From assembly GCA_021292165.1 (NCBI GenBank), contig CM037877.1, forward strand, positions 159,545,871 to 159,609,870: 64,000 nt of DNA, read 5' to 3'. This DNA comes from Shinisaurus crocodilurus (Eukaryota; Chordata; Lepidosauria; Squamata; Shinisauridae). Within the stretch, counting starts at the first letter, position 1, and each line of letters opens with the position of its first letter. Shown piece by piece: positions 43,930-55,391 of the stretch. The notes beneath the pieces are model-generated. The model searched no databases and was not told the DNA's origin. It was given only the letters and a program-made list of their open reading frames with translations. The position numbers and the translations under genes are program-made.

Positions 43930-44110
43930 GTCAGGGGTGGTGCTAGGTACCAAAAAGATCCAAGGCTCAGGACCAAAGGACAAAAACAAATTGCACAATT
44001 TTGCATATGCTAATTTGCATATGCTCTAAGGTCTGTATGTGTGTCTTTAAAGGATCCTGTCTCCTAAAGACACCCCTATTTGTAAAAAAAGGATGTATGG
44101 ACAGGGGAAA
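43930..44110 (+). repeat. Interspersed repeat with paired octamer motifs, copy B
   Basis: It is the inverse of 85-315: GTGGTGCTAGGTACC, TTTTGCATATGC, TAATTTGCATATGCTCTAA, GTCTTTAAAGGATCCTGTC and CACCCCTATTTGTAAAAA in the same order. Two ATTTGCAT-like octamers are conserved in both copies. Confidence 0.6.
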
Positions 44111-44641
44111 GGAGGGCATTTGATTTTGGGGGGGGGGACTCAGGATGAAAGATTCAACGGGGGAGGCAACAGGAGGGGAAGCACATGTGGGCAAAAAGCC
44201 AGCTGATCCAAGGGGATCAGATGCAACAGAGATAATCAGGGCCTCTGTACCTTTATTTCAGCAAGTGCCTGTGGACAGCAGGCTGGTGGGGCAGATGGCC
44301 TCCCTGAGATTTGGGGCTCCAGCCCTAATAGGCCGCCCCCTATCACCGCCTCTGTGCACCATCCAAAGAAATAATTTGCTGGAATGGCAACTTCTGAGAA
44401 CTGGAGCAAACATCTCATCTACCATGAGAAGACTGCTGAAAATGGGCTCCCTGTGGTGAACGGGCCCACCCTTTTGCTCTCATGTGGGCGATTATCAATT
44501 CCACAGAGCTGTCATCTTTTGATGTGTGTCTGTGATCCAAATTCACGTTCCTGGTGCTTGCTGGAGGGCACATAAAGGTTCAAAATAGGACCAGCAGAAT
44601 TCTGTGCACATTACAGTCAGGACAGAGATGACTCACTATGG
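44111..44641. other. Low-copy sequence
   Basis: A G-run lies at about 44128-44139. No gene was recognised. Confidence 0.35.
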
Positions 44642-44777
44642 CAGGGCTCTCCAACCTTGGGTCCCCAGATGTTGCTGGACTACAGCTCCCAGAATCCCTT
44701 GCCATTAGCCATGCTGGCTGGATATGCTGGGAGCTGTAGGCCAGCAACATCTGGGGACCCAAGGTTGGAGAGCCCTG
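44642..44777. mobile_element. Palindromic hAT MITE
   Basis: Left CAGGGCTCTCCAACCTTGGG and right CCCAAGGTTGGAGAGCCCTG are perfect inverted ends. A perfect 8-bp duplication CACTATGG flanks it (44634-44641, 44778-44785). Very well preserved. Confidence 0.95.
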
Positions 44778-44805
44778 CACTATGGGAAGGCCATTTTTGG
44801 CAGTG

Positions 44806-45035
44806 CTGGTCCAAGACATTCTGTTGCCTGCAGTGGAACTCAAAGGGTGTCCTGGCCCCCCACCCAGCTAGGGCTAACACTTTCAAACCTGGTTCCCTCC
44901 AGATGGTTTGGACTACAACTCCCATCAGCCCTAGCTAAGCATAAGGGATTATGAGAGTTGTAGTCCAAACCACCTGGAGAGCACCCCCATGGTGCCACCT
45001 GAAGCAGGCAGCTTCACCCTGCTGCATGACATGCC
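44806..45035. mobile_element. hAT-type remnant with nested foldback MITE
   Basis: CAGTGCTGGTCCAAGACATT and GAAGCAGGCAGCTTCACCC resemble the family of 26072-26341. Between them, 44882-44992 is a hairpin with TGGTTTGGACTACAACTCCC and its complement. Confidence 0.6.
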
Positions 45036-45831
45036 CATTCCTGTTTTATGGTGGAATCCATACAGTGAATATAATTGTACACTTTCTCTTTCTGTCTCCC
45101 TCCCTCCCAGCCACCACAAATATGTCTTGGCCTGGCCTCTCTTACCAATTTCACCAGGTTAAGTTCTCTGCCTGCTTTGCAAGGCATTCAGTGTCATGGT
45201 TACTGTACCAGTTGGGGACTGATAAAAACCCAGGGTGGTACGATTAAACTCTAGCCATTTTTTTTACATTTTAGATCCTTATCCTCCCTAATCTAGATTC
45301 CATGGAACTTGCTTCTACATGTATAGCCTTGGAGGCAAATCCTAATCATATTTATTCAGGAACACATCCCATTGATTTCAATGTTGCCTACTTCTGGGTA
45401 AATACGATTAAGTGGTGCAGCCCTAACCTACACGTCTATTGAAAGTAATTCAGTGGGACTTATGTATGTACCAGATTATAGTTTATTTAGTCTTAGTTAT
45501 AAGCAGTGTGTGTGTGTGTGTGTGTGTGTTTGTTTAAATATAGATATATATTGTGTCTGAAGCTCTGTTTAGGTGTTCTTGTCCTGCAGGTTACCATCAC
45601 ATGATGGGGGTAGTGGGGACAAGCCGATTTACCCCACCCTCTCTGTCATGTCCCCATCACTGGCTTCATTGCCTTCCATGAGTTGGAAAGGTGAACTTCT
45701 CCAGTGGGAACTTTCTCCACTCATGCAACCTCCTCATATGATTTAGAAACCTGGAAGATCAGGATTCGAAGGGTCCAAACTACATATTAAATAGTGTGTC
45801 GCTGAGGACAATTTTTTTTTTACTCTAGAGT
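45036..45831. other. Low-copy sequence with a short MITE
   Basis: The 45337-45470 segment, with ACACATCCCATTGATTTCAA and GTTGCCTACTTCTGGGTAAA, is a common short reptile MITE type. A (GT)n run lies at about 45508-45529. Confidence 0.45.
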
Positions 45832-46054
45832 AAGTGCACACAACCATGATTTGGATCAGAAATACCAAACCTCCCCCCAATTTCCCCCCGCCCCCACCCC
45901 ATGCAGGTGTTTTAAAAAGAAAAAAACTCTCCATTGGTGTCAATCAGCATTTTACTTCCCCCCTGGGGAGGGTAATTTGGGGTGGGGGGATGGTTTAATC
46001 CTCCTCTCTGGTGCATGGTGGTCCCAATCTGAATCAAGGCCATGCATACTTACT
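45832..46054. mobile_element. Foldback element with C-rich and G-rich arms
   Basis: ACCAAACCTCCCCCCAATTT at about 45867 mirrors AATTTGGGGTGGGGGGATGG at about 45973, and CATGATTTGGATCAGA mirrors TCTGAATCAAGGCCATG. No coding sequence. Confidence 0.6.
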
Positions 46055-47344
46055 TGGGGGGGGGGGAATCCTCACCCACACGCTACATCATTAATGTTAT
46101 GTGTAGATTGACCCTAAATTGCATAGGGAGCTTCCATAAGTAGCGAATGCTCTCCACTGCAGCAATCTGCCTTCCCAGCACACAGAGGGTGGCAAGGATG
46201 GGCACAGTGGTGTGACGGTGGAAGTGGAGCCAGCGCACTCTTCCCTTTATCACATGGGGGACATAAAGCCTGAAGGAGGCTTCTGTCGGCTTTACACATG
46301 CAAGTGAGTGATGGCCCTTTTTTCATTGGGTGTGAAATGTTTTCTTTTAAATACATGCAAGTCTACTCTATTCAGTTTTATTTTTGTTCATATTTTCTCA
46401 CATTTCTGAGAATATTAGTCAACTCTGATTCAATTTAAAAGAAGAAGAAGCAACCTCTCTCAGAGATATATACTACTTAACAGGTGCAAAGAACCATGTT
46501 AGAGTTCCTGAATTATTTTAACTAAATTACCGTTGATCAGAATATAGAAAAACATCTTCTGGAGGAGTCATGTGGTTCTTTCTTCCTATAAAAGTACTAA
46601 AACGATGCGCTTTGACATATTTTGACACCTGGCTCTTCAAACAATTTGCCGCTAACTATTATATTGAGGTCTTAACCAATTTTATAACCATATGTTTGTC
46701 ATTGAAATTTGAATGCCTTCTCTACACAAACACACACAGAGAGAAAGCTCATGTGCTCTATTTTTTGCTGGCAGTCAAACCACCATTTTCACGGAAGTAG
46801 TGTCAGTGAGGTCAATAAAGCAATAGTAGTGAATGACCTGTATGTGTGTGTGTTGGGGGGGGGCATTCAGCCTCCACTCTTCAGTCCCCCCCCCCCAGGT
46901 ACTAATGGAGTCATCAGTTCCTATGTGAGTGGGAAAAAGAAGTTTTTGTATGTTCCTGCTGGCTGACAAGACGGAAAGGGGTGGTGCTGCCATTCCTCTT
47001 CTTTGCCATTACTGGGATTGTGCGAGCAGAATCAGGAGGGAGCTTGCTCAAAATGGGCTGCAGTTATTGCCCTGATTCTCCCAAGAGGAATTGAGCGGGA
47101 TGGTTAGCTTTTACGAGCAGCTCTAATCGGTTTCTCGCAACATCCCTGGTGCAAATTACGGATGCGGGACAGATTTTCCAGGTGCTGCTGCTTGCTTTCC
47201 CCCAGCCATGTCCTTCCTCAAACGCTTTGCACAAAGAAAATGGCTGCTCTGCTTGTACAGGCCTCTTTTTGTCTGTGTGGAAATGTTCTCTGGCTCATGA
47301 GATGGCCCTGATCACTGGAGAACACACCCCTTTATCTAATTGGG
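46055..47344. other. Low-copy sequence
   Basis: A G-run (about 46854-46863) and a C-run (about 46888-46899) flank a 24-base spacer and could form a hairpin. No gene was recognised. Confidence 0.4.
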
Positions 47345-47777
47345 AGCGCAATCCTATGACACTCCCGCCCTTGATGCACATAAGCCTCCAATCTCGGAGG
47401 CTTACATGCATCCAACGCATGGCGCAAAGCCCTCACCACCGCCATGCCTCATGCCCTGCATTTCATCCAGGCATCCATTTTTGGCTGTCTTGATGAAGCT
47501 CTTTGGAGGGGGAGGCTCGGAGGCTCGGGCGTCGTTGGATATGCTGTCGGGCCCAGCCTCCTCCCCTTTCTACCCCCTGGGACACCCCTTTTCCTGCTCT
47601 CTGAGGCCAATTTAGGACCTCGGGGAGGCAGCCGGCTTGGTTCTTTCTGTGCCAGCTGTGGCGGGGGCCTGGCATTCAGCGTCCCAGCTCTGAGCTCACA
47701 GCACCTCAGAGCTGGGACTCTGAATAAAATCCTGTGGCTCCCCAGGCAAGGTTGGAGGGCCATAGGATCATGCCCTT
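47345..47777. mobile_element. Long MITE sharing GGGC..CAATCCTATG termini
   Basis: The left GAGCGCAATCCTATGACAC and right CATAGGATCATGCCCTT are inverted and match the termini of the short hairpin family (891, 23010, 31928, 54796). The 400-bp interior is GC-rich with small palindromes (AAGCCTCCAATCTCGGAGGC, then TTACATG). Frames here are compositional. Confidence 0.6.
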
Positions 47778-47839
47778 AATTATTTAGAGTTTATTTATAA
47801 AATCAAGTGAGTGAGAGAGATAATGGATGGGAGGACCAG

Positions 47840-48255
47840 CGATTTTTGAGCTCGCTTAAATTCTCTGGAAAAAAACTTCAAAGCTTGTTTTGGCTTGCTC
47901 CCCCTTTCTTCCTTGACTTGTTTTTCAGCTCATTCAAAGGGGGAAAGTGCACATTTTGAATGGGAAAAGTGCACATTTCTGTGCATATTTTTCAAAAGTG
48001 CACACCTTTCCCCCCATTGGCTAAAGTGTGAAAATGTGTATTGTGGGGGGAAATGTGCATTTCAAAGTGCACTTTTAAAAATCCAGATTTTTCTAGCACA
48101 ATAGCGAATTTTCTGGAATTTGTGAACATTTCTTGAAGGAAGAAAGAAAGAAAGAAAGAAAGAAAGGGGGGGAAGCATTCTTGCTCTTATTTGGGATTGC
48201 GAACCGGACATGCTCACATGGTTTGCGAACAGAAACAAAATTCTTGTACATTCCT
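47840..48255. repeat. Repeat with GTGCACATTT subunits
   Basis: AAAGTGCACATTT-like words recur at about 47944, 47967, 47994, 48050 and 48065 in an A/T-rich context. A (GAAA)n run lies at 48138-48168. The family is unknown. Confidence 0.5.
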
Positions 48256-48639
48256 AGGACTCAGGGAGACCTGGTGACTGCTTTGCTGCCAGACCTGTGA
48301 AGCTGGTATGGAGCAAGCCAAAGATGGAACAAGGCAAAAGCAGTCCTCCCAGCAGTTTCCTTTTCTAGCCAGAGTTGGATGGTGGCACACAACCCTGACA
48401 CGATGTGGCTCTGATCCCGACGATACCTGGATACACGGTTGTTGTGTGGACAAACCGGTAGCAAGGATACAGATACAATCAGCAGCCATTTCTACTATCA
48501 CAGCAGTTGCTTTTAGAGATGCTGTCTTCGTGGATGTTACTTCTGAATATAATGTCACCAGGATAATACATTTCTCCACATGATCAGCATGTTGACAAAG
48601 ATGGGGTGTGTGTGGAGAAACCATGCGTGAACAGGCACT
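48256..48639. other. Low-copy sequence
   Basis: Nothing recognised. Confidence 0.35.
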
Positions 48640-50165
48640 AAACTTAGAACAGACAAAGAAAGGGTCAAGTTTATTGAGTGCATGTACTGGAGGTTGGGTC
48701 CAAAGGGCAGTCTGGGGATTCTGCTTGTGTACCGTCCACCCCGCTGCATGTCAGATTCCCTGGCCGAGGTGCTAGAGGTGGTCTCCGATGTGCGTGTGCA
48801 GTCCCCCAGGCTATTGGTGCTGGGGGACTTCAACGTACATTCGGGAGCCGCCCTCACGGGGGACCATGGCTTCCTGGGAGCTGCACCCTGTATTAACTGG
48901 ACCTACCCATGTAGCCGGTCAGGCACTAGACTTGGTTTTTGTTTCTGGAGAGGGGAGAAATGATCTGGAAATCGGGGGACCACCACCCCCTTGTCATGGT
49001 CAGATCATTATCTGGTGGGGTTGGATTTCTCGGTGCCACAGCCCCTCTGGAGGGGTAAGGGACCTATTAGGATGGTCCGCCCCAGGCGTCTTATGGATCC
49101 GGATGGATTCCTGAACGCGCTTGGGGAATTGGAGCATGCAAACAGTAGCTCGGTCGAGACCCTGGTGGATGATAGGAATGCTGCAATCACCAGGGCATTA
49201 GACCAAGTTGCCCCGAAGTGCCCTCTTCACCTGAACAGAACTCGCACAGCACCATGGTTTACTCCATCGTTGCGAGCTCTGAAACGGGAGGTGAGAAGGC
49301 TAGAGCGCTGATGGCGTAAATCCCGCTCCGAAGACGATCGGACACAGGTTAGAGCTGCATCCTTGGCCTACCAGGTGGCAGTGAAGGCAGCAAAAAAGAA
49401 TTTCTATGCTGCCTCCATCGCATCTGTGGGGTGCTGCCCCAGGAGGCTGTTCCAGGTGGTCGGCCCAGTTGCTCTGGATCCGTTGGAACAGTCTAAAGCC
49501 TCCTGTGAGGCTTAGCGAAGCACTTCACAGATAAAATCGATTGGATTAGGAGTGGGATTTCGTACGTCGTGGACATGGAGTGAGCGGGAGGAGGCCAATG
49601 GCAGACCGGTTTTCTGGGATCGGTTCCAGCTTCTTCCTTCTGATGAAGTGGACAAGGTGCTTTCATCTGTGAGGCCGACCACCTGCTTACTTGATCCTTG
49701 CCCGTCCTGGCTCATCATGAGCTGCAGGGAGGGACTGGGTGAGGGGATCAAGGCGGTGGTGAATGCCTCCCTTGAGGAGGGAGTGATGCCATCAGCCCTC
49801 AAGGAGGCAGTGATAATACCGCTCAACAAGGCCGCTCAACAAGGTCTGCCACGGACGGCCTTGTCCCATCAGCCAGAGCAGCCAGGCTGGTGGGGACTAG
49901 GAAGAGGGCCTTTTCTGTGGCAGCCCCCAAGTTATGGAACTCCCTCCCCAGTACTCTTCGCCATGCCCCCTCCCTGATGAACTTCCACTGGGCTTTAAAA
50001 GCATGGCTTTTCAGGCGGGAATATGGGGTGGGTTAGGACTTTTTTTCCCTTTTTTTTTTAAAACTCATATTGTTTTAATGGTGTTTTATTGTGTTTTATC
50101 ATGATTGTACATCACCCAGGGTGTCCGGCTAGATGGGTGATTTCAAAATATAATAAATAAATAAA
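48640..50165 (+). mobile_element. L2-type LINE lacking its reverse transcriptase core
   Basis: The element is 5'-truncated in the endonuclease and ends with GATGGGTGATTTCAAAATAT and (AATA)n. It jumps from the start of the reverse transcriptase to the 3' module at about 49840, so the catalytic domain is missing. CGCTCAACAAGG occurs twice in tandem at that join. Confidence 0.8.
48660..49835 (+). pseudogene. L2-type ORF2 remnant: endonuclease C-terminus and linker
   Basis: In changing frames the coding remnant reads GPKGSLGILLVYRPPR, VVSDVRVQSPRLLVLGDFNVH (endonuclease catalytic GDFN), then LSWSDHYLVGLDF (catalytic Ser-Asp-His), RTAPWFTPSLRALKREVRRL, AAKKNFYAASIAS and FTDKIDWI. It ends in RPTTCLLDPCPSWLI and KEAVIIPL, the start of the reverse transcriptase. 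At least three frame changes and a TGA after VRRLER show that it is dead. The order and spacing match L2-type LINEs of vertebrates. Confidence 0.8.
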
Positions 50166-50659
50166 TAAATCTTTGGAACTTAGCTTTCCAAACTAGATTA
50201 CTTAACTTGGCAAACATATTTGTCAGAAGAAATGACAATTCAGGTCCATGACAAACTTGAACTAGTCTCACCAGAAAATTCTATGGAAATACTTACACAA
50301 CAAGTCAACAATCAAAGCTCCTAATTTCTGATCAGAAGGGGGGAAAACACACACCCATGGATTAGAGTTGAAACGCATAATGCCTTTCTGAATGGTTTCG
50401 GATCCCTAGGCTAGGCTGTGACTGTGAAGTCAAAAGCAAATGTGTGCTATTAACCCTCCCTGCAAAGGAGTCCTCCAGCCTCCACCATCATATCATCATG
50501 GGTCAATGGGTTTCAGACTTTCTACTGAACCCTTTCCCAGTGACTTGGCATGTTCTTCCATGGAGCCCTTATGCATTGCAGAGAATTCTGGGGCACATTC
50601 TGTAGCAAAAGGAAGACCAGCAGTCATGTTTCTTAATGGTATCATGCCACCTGTTCTGC
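50166..50659. other. Low-copy sequence
   Basis: Nothing recognised. Confidence 0.35.
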
Positions 50660-50803
50660 AATGGACTTCCCCAACCTGTTGCCCTGTAGATATTTTGGAC
50701 TTCAGCTCCCATCAGTCCCAGCCAGCATGGCCAATGGTCAAGAATGCTGGGAGTTGTAGTCCAAAACATCTAGTGGGCACCAGGTTGGGGAAGGCTGCTC
50801 TAC
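50660..50803. mobile_element. Palindromic hAT MITE, diverged
   Basis: CTTCCCCAACCTGTTGCCC and GGGCACCAGGTTGGGGAAG form the outer arms, with TTTTGGACTTCAGCTCCCAT and complement inside. No clean target duplication. Confidence 0.8.
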
Positions 50804-50872
50804 GGCATAGTTGACATGGGGTGCTGTTGGGCCTCACTACCACCCTAAATGAACTAAGAATATGCCCTAGAG

Positions 50873-51202
50873 CAGGGGTGGGGGACCTGCAGCCTGCAGC
50901 ACCCTCAGCCTAATTTCATGCAGCCCTCAGTGTCATCCATCTCTCCACACGCAACAGGCCCACTATTGCTCTCTGGACTGCCTCTCTAGGGATCCTTTGC
51001 TCTTCTGCTTTGTGGGTGTGAGGGTGTGCATGTCTGTGTGAGTGGTCGAGTAGGAATGGGGAGAGGAAGAGGTATACAGTCTTGCAATACTGCAAGCTCC
51101 ACCTCCTTTTGGCTCTGGCTCCACCCACCATTGACTATGACCCCCAGTTGACTTTTCATATGGCTCAATAGATCTACATAGGGAAAAGGTTACCCACCAC
51201 TG
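50873..51202. mobile_element. hAT-type non-autonomous element
   Basis: It starts CAGGGGTGGGGGACCTGCAG and ends AAGGTTACCCACCACTG. The inside has GCAATACTGCAAGCTCCACC and CTCTGGCTCCACCCACCATT, typical of short hAT elements. The 8-bp flanks are degraded. Confidence 0.65.
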
Positions 51203-51779
51203 CTTTTGAGCATATCCAACACTCCCCTATAGAAGGGCATACGATACCCAACACTCTGAATCCTTCCAGACAGAGGGCTCCTAATGTTATCAGTCAAAAG
51301 GCACTGTGCAGCTACTGTATCTTTGCCTCCTTAATGGATATTTTCTGAAAAGAAAAAAGGCAGAAGAAGTGGTAGGGAAACACAGAAGGGTTAGACATTG
51401 GAGACAACATTGCCTGGACCCCATGTAAAATACCATGAATGAAGCAGGGTAATGGCACAATAAAAGCAAAGTGTGCACATTGCAACAACAACAACAAAAA
51501 TGAGGAGTGGGCAAACTTGTCTTTCAGAGACATTTGTCCTCCATTATCTTCTCACTGAGGAGCCCCTCACAGGGCCCTGAGGAGCCCAAGGGTCCCTCCC
51601 AAAAAAGTCTTAAAACTATTGTAATAGAATTTCTGTTGCTTTATGGCATGAATTGCTCTCACATGACAACCGTGTCACCTAAGGATCTTTGATGGTGGAT
51701 ATTTCAGGGTATAAAGTGTCTATGTTTTGTAGGAAATGTAAAACCAATGCCAATATTTGTGTGTCTGTGGGTCCATATG
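51203..51779. other. Low-copy sequence
   Basis: A short (CAA)n run lies at 51482-51497. Nothing else was recognised. Confidence 0.35.
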
Positions 51780-52060
51780 CTGCACTGAACAAGTGCAATT
51801 TGAAATAAATGAATTGGGCTTCATTTTTTAATAAGGTAAGTCATGCAATTATGTGATACCTAATTTCTGTGCATAATTAACATGACTGTACGTGCAGATC
51901 AAGTAATTATGCATGCAAATAATCATAATTAACTGTTTCATGGGTAATTATTCAATTATTCAATTTCCACGCACAATCACAGTAATTGAGCGCACAGATT
52001 AAGAATGCAATTGTGTGTTCAAGTTCAGTGCACACTCGTGTGCTTAATAATCAAGCTTAT
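51780..52060. promoter_or_regulatory. Cluster of homeodomain and POU-like motifs
   Basis: Within 280 bases there are many TAATTA/TAATTG-type words: GCATAATTAAC, AAGTAATTATGCATGCAAAT, CATAATTAACTG, GGTAATTATTCAATTATTC and CAGTAATTGAG. ATGCAAATAATC also fits a POU octamer. No mobile element is recognisable here. This density is what developmental enhancers often show, but AT-rich DNA makes such words by chance, so function is an inference. Confidence 0.3.
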
Positions 52061-52874
52061 GTGGGAAGAGGTGTTTTTCCCCCCTCATTTTCCTGCATGA
52101 CATGGAAATTCTCGGCTTATATCCTATTATAGTTTGCTACGAGTAGTGCCATGTCCACAGTTTATGAGCTGGACGGAAATGTCATAAGACTGTTGTTAGT
52201 ATTTATAATTTTCCTACCAAGATTTCATTTTGTTTTGCTAATATTTCTCACGAGACCTGTGAGTACAAATGATTCCTCAGTGGAAGGTAGTCCAAAGGAA
52301 GGAAGGAATACTGAAGTTCCCTGCTACCTCAGGAGCTTTCTTGGGCTTGGCTCTTTGGGGCTTAGTTTGGGGCCTGTACACACAGAGAGACAGGGACACC
52401 CCACCATTAGGCAGAGTGAGGTGATCACCTCAGGCAGCAAATGCTGAATGGCAGTAGTTTGCTGAGGCCCCTGGCTCTCTTTGTAGTCAAGCTGTCAAGT
52501 CGTTTTTTTCTAGTCAATAACCTTTATTATGCAAGCTACAATCAAGCAAGCATTGCTCAGGCTACAGACAGTATACTCAATGCAGCCAAAAGAGACAAAT
52601 GTTCCAGGCAGGCTTTGCATAACACAGTACCTCCTAAGCTTCAGTTAGTTCCCTGGGTTAGAGCACCATGAAAGAGTGTTGTCAGGAAACAGACACCATC
52701 TACTACAGCTCACTCATCTCAAGCTGAGCAGGCTACCAAATCCCTCCCTCAAGGTGAGTCTTTCCACAGGATCACCTCCTGGCTGTAAGTCTCTTTGAGT
52801 GTGCTGCCCCTCCCTCTTCATCTGATGCCCAACCCTTGGGTCTTGTATTCCCACCCTCTTTTTTTTCTTGGTTA
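52061..52874. other. Low-copy sequence
   Basis: CACCCCACCATTAGGCAGAG and CACCTCAGGCAGCAAATG at about 52398-52442 are remnants of the hAT family of 26072-26341. Nothing else was recognised. Confidence 0.4.
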
Positions 52875-52950
52875 CAAGCATGGCTGGCTGGAGGGATGCT
52901 GGGAATTGTAGGACTTTTTTCTGTCTAAACATGCATAGGATTCTGCCCTA
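52875..52950. mobile_element. Foldback MITE, right half only
   Basis: GGATGCTGGGAATTGTAGGA, TTTTTTCTGTCTAAAC and ATGCATAGGATTCTGCCC match the right arm of the family of 891-1002. The left arm is missing. Confidence 0.7.
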
Positions 52951-53625
52951 AATCACTTCACATGGCAGAGGGATCACCACATAGACTGTGTGTGGGTTTT
53001 GGGAACAGGAAAAAGCCTGAGTGTTGTTTGTAAAATTGCTTAGTGGATGGCTTTACATCACTGTCTTGTTACATGATTACTGCTTCCGCCCGGTTTTAAG
53101 ATGTCCACTAGTGTTAAAACTGCACTCAAGCTGATTTTAAAAGCATCTTTCAATAAATTAATTACAAAGGAAACAAGAACACAAATGTAAAGTAACTGGG
53201 GCAAACAATGAAAATGGATCAATATTATAAAAATACATCTTTATAACACATAATATGCAATCTATTTACAAATGTGTTGTCTGTCCTAACAGACCCTAAC
53301 ATAATTAGTGACTTTACTCCTTGTTATTACATTTCATCTTCAGTGTATCCATTCAGGACAATGACATTTTCATTTCCCCCCATTAATAAGCTGCCACCAT
53401 TTTGCAGCTGTTCATAAATTAATGATTAATTCCAAATCTCCCCAGCAATGCACAAGCATGCAAGGCATATCTCCATGTAAAAGCAGACTACCAGAAGCAG
53501 AGCAACTGCCAGTTAATGTAGGCAATAGTGAGGTAATCAGACCAATGGTGTCTGACACATTCCAAGTTGGGCCCAGTGGTTCTTATGTGTGACTAGTGAT
53601 TGCCTGTGACTACAGCAGGATTGGG

Positions 53626-53667
<42 letters not shown>

Positions 53668-54795
53668 TATATACCACTTTCCACAAAAGTATCAAGGCAG
53701 TGAACATAAAATATAATGGCATATAAACAACGATAAATATAACGATAAAAATGGCACAATATAAATTCATCAGTAATCAAAATGCACACTCTACTATGTG
53801 CTACAAAGCACAGCTTGGCCGGGTCACACTTCATGGAAAGTCTGTGTAAAGAGATGAGTTACCGTAGTAATCAAAGCAGAATACATTCAGGATCCAATGG
53901 GATTTGAAGTCAATCATTTCCTGTATACTCTCAAACACTTTTCCACCCAGAAACAAATTCATCTTTAAGTCAGTGTTCCATTTTCTGGATCCCGCTGGCT
54001 TTTATTCACAGTATATACCCATGTCCACCCAAAACCGGGAATTAAAACACCCAGAAAGGATCATTTTGAAATATTCATAAATGAGTATAATTGGAATGAC
54101 TTTCCACTCAGTAATGTGGGCAGTGGATTCGAAGTGGAGAGACAAATCGCTAATTAGCAAAATAAAACATTGGATGTTCTTGTTTTCCCACTTTTGCTGA
54201 CTTCACAGAGCTTGCAGCTGCCTTATAGATAGCTTTTCCAAACATTTTATCATTCTGTAAGATTTATGCTTCCTCACCTCCCCCCACTTCCAGTCTGGTT
54301 GTTTCAATATTTCTTTACCCTTATTTTGTGTTACTAAAGATAATTGTAATTTCTTTTCTCCTTTTTCAAAGATAGTCCTTTTTCTCAAGGGTACATCTTG
54401 CTGAACTGCTTATCATGCATGCAAAGAAAAACTGAATGCACAGACAAAACCCACTTTTCCCTCAGGTTAAGGATGCCCTCTGCTATAATAAAAAAGGACC
54501 AACCTGGTGATCATATCTGACCCTTTGCCCCACCTCTTTCTTAGTGCGACAGATTCAGTCAGACAAGTTGTTCCTCAAGACAGACAAGACATGACCTTGT
54601 AGAGACTTGGGAGAATTCAGGACAAGCTGGAATTCTAAGTCATTTATCTGGAGTTAACAATATTACTTCAAATGCCCCCGAAATATCTTCATAGAAGAGA
54701 GAACTCTGCACAAGTGTTAGTGAGACTAGCAAAAATCAAGGGGTGATGGGAAGCACAAAAGAAGACATTTTCCAGGGGAGAGATACATGTATTAA
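52951..54795. other. Long AT-rich low-copy stretch
   Basis: Apart from an (ATC)n run at 53627-53668 followed by a short tail-like phrase, no mobile element was recognised over 1.8 kb. No coding frame of interest was seen. This is the largest repeat-poor stretch of the right half. Confidence 0.4.
53627..53668. repeat. (ATC)n microsatellite
   Basis: About fourteen ATC units. Confidence 0.95.
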
Positions 54796-54908
54796 GGTGC
54801 AATCCTATGGATATTTAGATGGGAAAAAGTCTCACAACTCGCAGCACGGCTGGCTGGGGAATGCTGGTAGTTGTAGGACTTTTTTCTGCCTAACATGGTA
54901 TGGATTGT
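54796..54908. mobile_element. Foldback MITE, GGTGCAATCCTATG-type termini
   Basis: GGTGCAATCCTATGGATATT, GGAAAAAGTCTCACAACTC, GGGAATGCTGGTAGTTGTAG and TTTTTTCTGCCTAACATG form the hairpin of the 891-1002 family. Confidence 0.75.
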
Positions 54909-55200
54909 AAAAGGGTGGGGTATATAACTGTAGTGGTATTCTCTGGTGTTTGCACATGTGCCACTTGGGGATGGAAGGGGAATAGGGCGTTGTGCACTTT
55001 GGGGATCTCTCTGTGCATAGATGTCTCAGAGGTGGACTGAATCAGGTCCATGGTGTTTAAACGTTCATAAGTTTAAAAAAATGAATAAAAGAATAGCTTA
55101 CAAGATCCTGCTCCAAGGGATATTGCAAGCTAAATTTCAGCACTGATACAAGGGAGAAGAGATGAGTTGGAGAGGCAAGGATGAGAAGGGATTTTGTAAG
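54909..55200. other. Low-copy sequence
   Basis: Nothing recognised. Confidence 0.35.
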
Positions 55201-55336
55201 CAGGGCTGAGCAACTTGTAGAGCTCTGGATGTTTTGACCTACAACTCCCATCATCCCTCACCATTGGCTATGCTGGCTAGGACTGATGGGAGTTGTATGC
55301 CAAAACATCTGGAGGGCCACAAGTTGCCCACCCCTG
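55201..55336. mobile_element. Palindromic hAT MITE
   Basis: CAGGGCTGAGCAACTTGTAG and CCACAAGTTGCCCACCCCTG are the ends, with GACCTACAACTCCCATCATC and complement inside. Flanks TTGTAAGC and CCGTAAGC agree at six of eight positions, depending on the boundary chosen. Confidence 0.8.
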
Positions 55337-55391
55337 CCGTAAGCAAATGCAGTTACAATTAGGGATGGGGACTAAAGGGTTAAGCCAATGG

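Noticed and set aside
46854..46899. G-run and C-run hairpin as a functional structure
   Set aside because: Homopolymer runs of this kind occur many times in the window and need no functional explanation.
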